This document shows positions 57,358 to 64,000 of a stretch of DNA of 64,000 nt, one piece after another. The stretch is from the NCBI GenBank assembly GCA_963920635.1, contig OY987308.1, positions 4,716,225 through 4,780,224 on the forward strand. Reading direction: 5' to 3'. The stretch comes from Pseudeuparius sepicola. Taxonomy: Eukaryota; Arthropoda; Insecta; Coleoptera; Anthribidae. How positions within the stretch are numbered: the first letter of the stretch is position 1; each line of letters begins with the position of its first letter. Both the position numbers and the translations under genes were made by a program. The notes beneath the pieces are model-generated. The model was not told the DNA's origin. It saw only the letters and a list, made by a program, of their open reading frames with translations, and did no database searches.

Positions 57358-58958
57358 ACAGGATGGCCCATCACGAACTGCATCGATCTATAAATGGAAA
57401 ACTAAAAGTAGGAAAATTCTGAAAATTTGGCATTTCACCAATGCCGATGGGCGCTGCTCAACTAAAATATTTTGGTGAATCTGGCACTTTCGGTTATACC
57501 GAAAGTCGATATCAACTTTCTTATCTCAAATGGAACACCCTGTATATTATTGCATTTTTGGATTTTAGGCATCATTTTGGAACAAAAACATGCAGCATGT
57601 CCTATATCTAACTCCAACCGTTTTTGAGATATTTGCATTTTTCCGAAAAAAATTACAGGTGCAGACCTAAAGTCAATTAGCAATTTATACGAGGAAACCG
57701 CGAAATTTCAAAACGAATTTTTGGCATCGTGTAACAGAAGCCCTGACCTAGTGATCTCTGCTGAGAAATAAATCCGTTCTTATACAGGGTGTTCACAAAA
57801 TATGAATAAAAATTACATTCAAAATGTGCTTATATCTCGAAATTTTCAAATAGAAACCCCCATTTTTTTTTAATGCGATCTTATTCACCACTAAAAATGA
57901 TGACAACTTTGTGTAAGGTTTCCTATACCTAAATGCAGTAATTTTCGATTAATTTACGAAAAACCCACTTTTCCCCCATAAAATGTGGGGTTTGCTTAAT
58001 GCTTGGAAAATCATATTAGCCGTGGACGTTGAAAAGACAATCGCGGCTGAGGAAATGTCACTTGGTTTATAAATTATTGTCAACAATAATGCCGGCGCAC
58101 TTAAATTACACAAACGAAGATTATTTAAATTTGTTTATTATCTACGGAGAATGCAACAAAGTAATATCAAGAACGTGCGATACATCATCTTCGTTTGTGT
58201 AATTTAAGCGCGCCGGCATTATTGTTGACAATAATAATTTATAAACCAAGTGACATTTCCTCAGCCGCGATTGTCTTTTCAACGTCCACGGCTAATATGA
58301 TTTTCCAAGCGTTAAGCAAACCCCGCATTTTATGGGCGAAAAGTGGGTTTTTCGTAAATTAATCGAAAATTACTGCATTTAGGTATAGGAAACCTTACAC
58401 AAAGTTGTCATCATTTTTAGTGGTGAATAAGATCACATTAAAAAAATGGGGGTTTCTATTTGAAAATTTCGAGATATAAGCACATTTTGAATGTAATTTT
58501 TATTTATATTTTGTGAACACCCTGAATAAGAACGGATTTATTTCTCAGCAGAGATCACTAGGTCAGGGCTTCTGTTACACGATGCCAAAAATTCGTTTTG
58601 AAATTTCGCGGTTTCCTCGTATAAATTGCTAATTGACTTTAGGTCTGCACCTGTAATTTTTTTCAGAAAAATGCAAATATCTCAAAAACGGTTGGAGTTA
58701 GATATAGGACATGTTGCATGTTTTTGTTCCAAAATGATGCCTAAAATCCAAAAATGCAATAATATACAGGGTGTTCCATTTGAGATAAGAAAGTTGATAT
58801 CGACTTCCGGTATAACCGGAAGTGCCAGATTCATCAAAATATTTTAGTTGAGCAGCGCCCATCGGCATTGGTGAAATGCCAAATTTTCAGAATTTTCCTA
58901 CTTTTAGTTTTCCATATATAGATCGATGCAGTTCGTAGTGGGTCACCCTGTAGTGTCA
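57358..58958. repeat. 1.6-kb near-perfect palindrome
   Basis: ACGAACTGCATCGATCTATA at about 57,375 is mirrored at 58,920 (TATAGATCGATGCAGTTCGT). The match extends inward for some 750 bases to a centre of about 70 bases near 58,115-58,183. The outer ends are TACAGGATGGCCCA and TGGGTCACCCTGTA. The 74-codon frame at 57,683-57,462 (-) and its twin at 58,626-58,847 (+) differ at only a few residues, but the frame has no family match and is probably incidental. Confidence 0.85.
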
Positions 58959-58959
58959 A

Positions 58960-60110
58960 GTGCTGAAATATATTTGTCTGCGGCGATTTTAAATCAATCA
59001 AAATAAAATAAGTATGAAACTATCATAATCAATTAAGAAATTTGCAATAAAGACTATATTAGAAAATAATTATTATATTGGTCCTATTTACAAACAAAAC
59101 AGTGCACTTTATCACACTAAAAGGTAGAAGGAATTTGAAGAAGTTATATTGGTTTTAGGGCATCTTTTAAAGTAGCTTGTTAAATATTTACCTCTGAAAC
59201 GAAATCCCGGGCTCTTGCTTTTCACTTCTGCTTTTGCAACCAAACGCTGAACAATTCACCATCGTAAGAGTGTATTTTCCCCTTAATCACTGTTACTTTT
59301 AATTCACCAATTTCAGAAACTAACTCACAACGTACTCGCTTTGTCTGCCACATATAAAATGGCCGCCGTTCAAAACCTGAACACGACAGGGTAGGCAAGG
59401 GTGGTGTCCTCTTTTTTCCCTTGTCTAAGGTTTAAACAATGGTTTAGTATGAAAAAATCGTAGGAAAATTGGTTTTCTTGAGGTACTTCAGAGACTATTT
59501 CCGAAGGGTGTTTCAAATTTTGTACACTACTAGAACACTAAAAGACGGTTAATTCAAGACCTGGTGGGTTGAAATCGGTTAATAATTTGTTTAAATATTC
59601 GCAAAAAACCGATTAAATCTTCAAAATTTTTATGTATTTTTCATACTATGGGAAAAGGATCTGTGCACTTGAAACGTTAAGGAAATAAGCCCTCTATCAC
59701 CTTTAAGTTACCCTGAAAATTTCGCTAAAAAAGGGTATAATGTTTATCAGCAATTGACCCAGTTGCCATTGTCCTAGAAGGTTCATCTTGGGCTCATTTT
59801 TTTGTCGAAACTTACATTTTACGAATCTGTTTAGAGCCGATCAAATTTTCATTATTTTCACCTTCACAATGGCGGCTGAAAAACTGGGACTTTTTAGGTT
59901 ATGTTTTTTATTATTACCTTTGAAACAAATAAAGATATCGCTACGCCACTTCGATATTCTGATAGCAGGTATTTTTACACGAATTTTAAAAAAATACATT
60001 GCTGTACCTCAAACAGGAGCTAACGTAGGTACCTACAATATTATACACGGTGTTCCACATAAGAACCGGATACAGAGCAGGAGCATATAGGGGAGCTCAA
60101 AATAAGATGA
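58960..60110. other. No gene seen
   Basis: AT-rich. CACAATGGCGGCTGAAAAAC near 59,867 and AAAATGGCCGCCGTTC near 59,356 carry GCCAT-type motifs. A short piece ACACGGTGTTCCACATAAG at about 60,045 is another small-element end. Confidence 0.45.
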
Positions 60111-60148
60111 TTTACCACTGTCTTGTGGTAAATGAGCATTTTGTACAG

Positions 60149-61742
60149 TTATTTGGGTGCATTTGACTCATCAGCATGGACTATTCTTAAATGACGACTT
60201 AAATTCCCTTTTTGTCTTGTGGTAAATGAGCATTTTGTACAGTTAAATTTGGGAGCATTTGATTTATCAGCATGGACTACTTCTAAATGATTATTTACAC
60301 TACTTTTCCACCTTGAGGTAAATGAGCACTTTGAACAGTTATATTTCGGAGCATTTGACTTATCAGCATGGATTACTCTTAAATGACGATTTAAATAATC
60401 GTTTCGGCTAGTGGTAAATGAGCACTTTGTACATTTATATTTGGGAGCAAGTGACTTATCAGCATGGGCTATTTCTAAATGGTGATTTACACTTTGTTTC
60501 CACTTTGAGGTAAATGAGCACTTTGTACAGTTATATTTTGGAGCATTTAACTTATCAGCATGGACCACTCTTAAATGATGAGTTAAATAATCTTTTCGTC
60601 TAGTGGTAAATGAGCACTTTGCACAGTTATATTTGGGAGCAAGTGACTTATCAGCATGGACTACTTCTAAATGTTGATTTACACTGTGTTTCCACTTTGA
60701 GGTAAATGAGCACTTTGTACATTTATATTTGGGAGCCTTTGACTTATCAGCATGGACTATTTTAACATGAAGATTTAAATTACTTTTCACCCCTTAGGTA
60801 CACAAGCACTTTGTACAGTTATACTTGGGAACATGCATTAAGCTCTGTTTTGCTCTGCGGTCATGGCTACTTTGGTGATGTTGCACATCGTGGCCTTTCA
60901 ACTTGTCCTTTCTCGATGTACTTAAGGAGCACTTTGAGCAAGTGTACTGCCTAATAGACAACTTATTAGCAATGGTTGTATTGATACAATTTCTTAGACT
61001 CGGCTTTGAATCCATTGGACAATTTTCCTCAGGATCATCGCTTTCGCGAACAAGTTGCTTTTCATTTTCCTGTTTAAATGTGCAGTTCTGAGTAGTCAAG
61101 TTACAGCCTAACTTATCCTGATCCGTATGACGAACTGTAGCATAATGGTCATCTAAATTTTTCTTGCATATTGTGGTAAATGAACATCTTGCACAACTAT
61201 ATGTCTCAGATAAAATTTTGCCACTAATGTGGATCGACTCACAATGATTTTGCAGACTGGGTTTTGAGATGCTACTAAAGGAGCACATTGTACAGAAATA
61301 TTTGTCCTGTTTCTGGAATGCCCATCTACTGCCATGTCCAGTTTCTTTGTAATGGTTCCAAATGTTTTGCTGCACGACAGAATTAATCGAGCAACTTATG
61401 CAGTTAAATATGCGACTGGGCTTCATTGATAATGTATCTTCATGGAGGTTACACTTGGGTTTCTCCAATGGATTAAAAGCATTGCTTTTATCATCAACAA
61501 GAACCTGTGGTTCACACTGCTGCCTGTAGTGTGCCAAACCGAGTTCATTGACTGCGCTAGCCGAGTCCTCGGAATATTTGTACTCGATCTCAAACTCCTC
61601 TTGGCACGTGCCGTCAACCCCATGTTGCAAGTCGTTACAAGGAGCCTGCTTGAAGTCGCCTTCTGCATCGGGCCAATGGTGAACTACACGCCAGCTGTTT
61701 GCTTCCTGCTGTTGAAATGAGCAACAGGAACCACAATCCGAG
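60149..61742 (-). pseudogene. Zinc-finger module 10: mirror twin of module 1, one in-frame stop
   Basis: Begins at the acceptor TTGGCTTTTCTTTTCCAG with CGSCCSFQQQEANSW, HHWPDAEGDFKQAPCND, EEFEIEYKYSED and NPLEKPKCNLHED, close to module 1. Four divergent fingers match those of module 1 one for one. The frame stops at TAA (60,796-60,794) inside the first regular finger (CTKCLCT), where serine is usual, and continues in the same frame through six regular fingers. These alternate the TSKWKHSV type with the TTRRKDYL type. It ends at 60,149 because of a two-base loss in AAATA(TA)ACTGT. Finger sequence fades out by 60,112. May be a recent pseudogene. Confidence 0.8.
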
Positions 61743-63590
61743 CTGGAAAAGAAAAGCCAATTAGACATTATAAATAAATATGATGTGGATTCCATATATT
61801 TTTCTTATACCTACGTAAAAACTACTAAGTACAGGAAGAAAGTGAGAAACTAGGGGATTAAAACAAATGTGATTTACTTATAAAGATTATTTATGTATTT
61901 TTATTACAAAAACCAAATAGCGAAAATACTGAAAATCTTAGAAACCCGATGAACTTAAATCTAGGATTGTAAGTAAAATTTGTCAATATTTTCACCTTTT
62001 CAGCCCAAGAATAACTATAGTTGCTATAGGGCAGTTCAATGAACTGTGTAATGATGCATAATTGATATAAAAACTGATTGCATAACAAAAAGAAAATTAA
62101 AGTTTCTTTCTCACCTATGTTCAAAACATTTTATTACAGGTGAATAAATTTTTACACATTTATTTATTTATTCACATCTAAACAGGGACTAGGCCCTTAT
62201 TACAAAGATGAAACTACACACATTCTCAAATTACAAATGAAATAAGACTGCCTACATTTACAATTAACAATCTAATACCTAATACTACCTATTATTACAT
62301 GACCTTTAAGTTCCGCTGATTAGGAGGATGTTTCAAGAAAGTATTATGTTGTTATAATGGTTTTAAATTTCCGAAGATGTACAGTAAAATCAATATTTGT
62401 ACTTAAGGATATTTGGTTACAAAGGCGCAGCATCGCTGGAAGAGGCGACCGTGAAAGGGATTGAGGAGAGAAGGGTTGGACTATCCACCAGGCTGTTAAT
62501 CACCTTATACAAGAACATTACCAGTGCAATATTGTGTCTAATACCTATTGAAAAAACTTTAAACTGCTCTTTCAAGTCCGCTGATCTAATTATCAAGTAA
62601 TCAGGCCATTGTTTATGTTTCCTGTAGTATAAATACCTAAGAAATTTGTTTTGTATTTTCTCTACTTCGTCCAGATAGATTCTCGGCTGCGCTGACCACA
62701 GAATGGACCCGTATTCCAACCTTTGTCTAACTAATGCAAAATATAATAATTTGATTACTGTGATACTTGTGAGACTCCGCGTATTTCTCATTAAGAAACC
62801 TAACATTCTATTGGCAGACTTCACAATTGACTTTATACGTTTACTGAACGATAGGTTGCTGGTATAAGTTATTCCCAAATCTGTTACACAAGTTTTCCTA
62901 TTCAATACCTCTTGAGACATCTTATATTCAAACAGGATCGGCCATTTATTTAATGTTAAAGACATTATACTACATTTTTTTTATATTAAAATATAATCTG
63001 TTTGTCTTTTTGCAATTGTACACAATCTCTCACAGTACTTGCTTCCTTATACAATTTTACATCATCGGCAAACATAAGGAACCCTGCGTCCCGTACAGCC
63101 CTCGGCAGATCATTTATGAACAACACAAAAAGAAGCGGACCCAAGTTTGATCCCTGTGGTATCCCTGAATTAAAGTCATATTGTTTTGAGGATCCTCCCC
63201 TATATTGCACTTTAAATTTTTCCTTTTATTTTTAAATTGTTCTGTGCACCGTTTATAGGAAAACTTTCAAAATTGGAAGGACGACTTACACATCCATCCT
63301 CTGTTTTTAAGGGTTTTTTTTGTTGCTTCGTATAACAGACTAAATAGGTAACAATGTCCATATACTTTGATACTAGAGAAAATGTGCAGCATTTAAAATG
63401 ATAGAAAACTTTATAAGTACAATCTTTTACCATTTTTAAAATACCTATCTCATTTTCAAATTTTACAAGGGCTACCTCAAAATGAAGTGTGTTTTTGCTG
63501 TTATGCCTGGAAGCAGCAATTTTCAATAAGGAGTTTTGTGAAAACAAATCTCTATTGGTTCAAATTCATGGTCTAACAATTATTGATAGT
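61743..63590. repeat. Right arm of the inverted duplication
   Basis: Reverse-complement match to 1009-2170, continuous with the module 1/module 10 similarity. It is interrupted by a retrotransposon fragment at about 62,160-63,235, absent from the left arm. The outermost shared stretch (GTTATGCCTGGAAGCAGCAA) is at 63,499-63,518. Confidence 0.75.
62160..63235 (-). mobile_element. 5'-truncated non-LTR retrotransposon (Jockey-like) insertion
   Basis: On the - strand a reverse-transcriptase segment reads GIPQGSNLGPLLFVLFINDL and FADDVKLY (63,210-62,986). A shift near 62,975 leads to the thumb-like region ending KIQNKFLRYLYYRKHKQW (62,965-62,417). The 5' part of the element is missing. The mirror arm at about 1560-1575 lacks it. 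AAATTTTTAC and AAATTTTTCC at the two borders may be the target duplication. The 3' end on this strand is AT-rich (TTTATTTATTTATTC on the + strand). Not functional. Confidence 0.75.
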
Positions 63591-63599
63591 TTCCTAAGG

Positions 63600-64000
63600 T
63601 GAACCATCGCCGGTTTTAGCTTGACTACCCCGGGTGCTTTGTTTAAAAAACGCGTTATCTTTCCTCTCAATTTTTTACTTTTGCCCAAAAAGCTAAACTT
63701 TTTACTTGGGAGGTAGTCAGAAATAAAAATAATAATAATAAATTGAATCTTTGTGGTCCAAAATTGCACAGCAGGCGAACATTTTTCAAATATTCAAGGT
63801 CAAACAGTTTAAATTAACGAAACGAAATTCCAAGCAAAACATATTCTTGTTAACTGGTGGTTATTTTTTTTTGTTAGCTATGACTCAGAACATTTGTAGC
63901 CAAGAAGTCCTACTCAGTGTTCTTTTATAGAACAACTGTGACCAATAGAAATTTCGAAATATGTTTTAGTGTAGCCCATAAAAATCATTGCTTTTTAAAG
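63600..64000. other. No gene seen
   Basis: Right edge of the window. A PGVVK-like phrase is encoded near 63,620 in a short frame on the - strand, without family support. Confidence 0.4.

Noticed and set aside
57462..57683. 74-codon frame duplicated at 58,626-58,847 as a conserved small gene
   Set aside because: Both copies are arms of one palindrome, so the similarity reflects the inverted repeat, not selection on protein.

Overview
The window is AT-rich, intron-bearing, repeat-dense eukaryotic DNA. Branches of evidence pointing to an arthropod, most likely an insect, are the hunchback/REST-like C2H2 fingers in lineage-expanded tandem arrays, a THAP remnant, Jockey-like non-LTR retrotransposon pieces, many foldback and MITE-type elements ending in 'ACAGGGTG' or 'ACAGTGTGTCCCA', and a transposase family common in insects. 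I cannot name the order. I see no tRNA, rRNA or CRISPR array.

The dominant content is a cluster of ten related zinc-finger exon modules. Six lie on the + strand at the left (starting near 2171, 8005, 11747, 15063, 17806 and 20087). Four lie on the - strand at the right (starting near 38709, 41552, 55140 and 61742). All point inward. Each begins at the same kind of intron 3' splice site (CTTTTCTTTTTCAG then C-TCN-GAY) in the same phase, followed by a conserved leader (SSDCDLYG..., NHWPDAEGDFK, NPLEKPK) and then an array of about 32-residue fingers (C-x2-C-x12-H-x4-H, linker ADKSHAPKYN). Three are open throughout (17806, 20087, 38709). Three have one in-frame stop inside an otherwise open finger array (2171, 55140, 61742). 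Four are broken by frameshifts or insertions. No module has a recognisable first exon of its own, even where neighbours are only 1.1 kb apart. They could be second exons of separate genes with short first exons, or alternative terminal exons of one locus, as in mod(mdg4) or lola.

Four of the tandem + strand modules are followed, right after the stop codon, by a duplicated block of about 450 bp that starts with a strong heat-shock-element-like array of alternating GAA/TTC. The outermost modules (2171 and 61742) and their flanks are mirror copies of each other, so the window ends form a large inverted duplication. Comparing these two copies gives empty sites for two insertions.

The regions between modules (22-36 kb, 42-53 kb, 55-60 kb) are mobile DNA. 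They hold a complete-looking 3.43 kb DDE-type transposon with 32-bp terminal inverted repeats and two overlapping ORFs joined by a canonical -1 slippery heptamer (49084-52513); a nest of three elements with datable insertion order (31963-35492); long palindromes at 26.2-27.2, 42.7-44.1, 45.3-46.7, 47.2-48.1 and 57.4-59.0 kb; arrays of TATCGATA; a THAP-domain pseudogene (29.5-31.5 kb); two degraded non-LTR retrotransposons (4.5-5.3 and 62.2-63.2 kb); and a GC-rich island near 25.2-25.6 kb.
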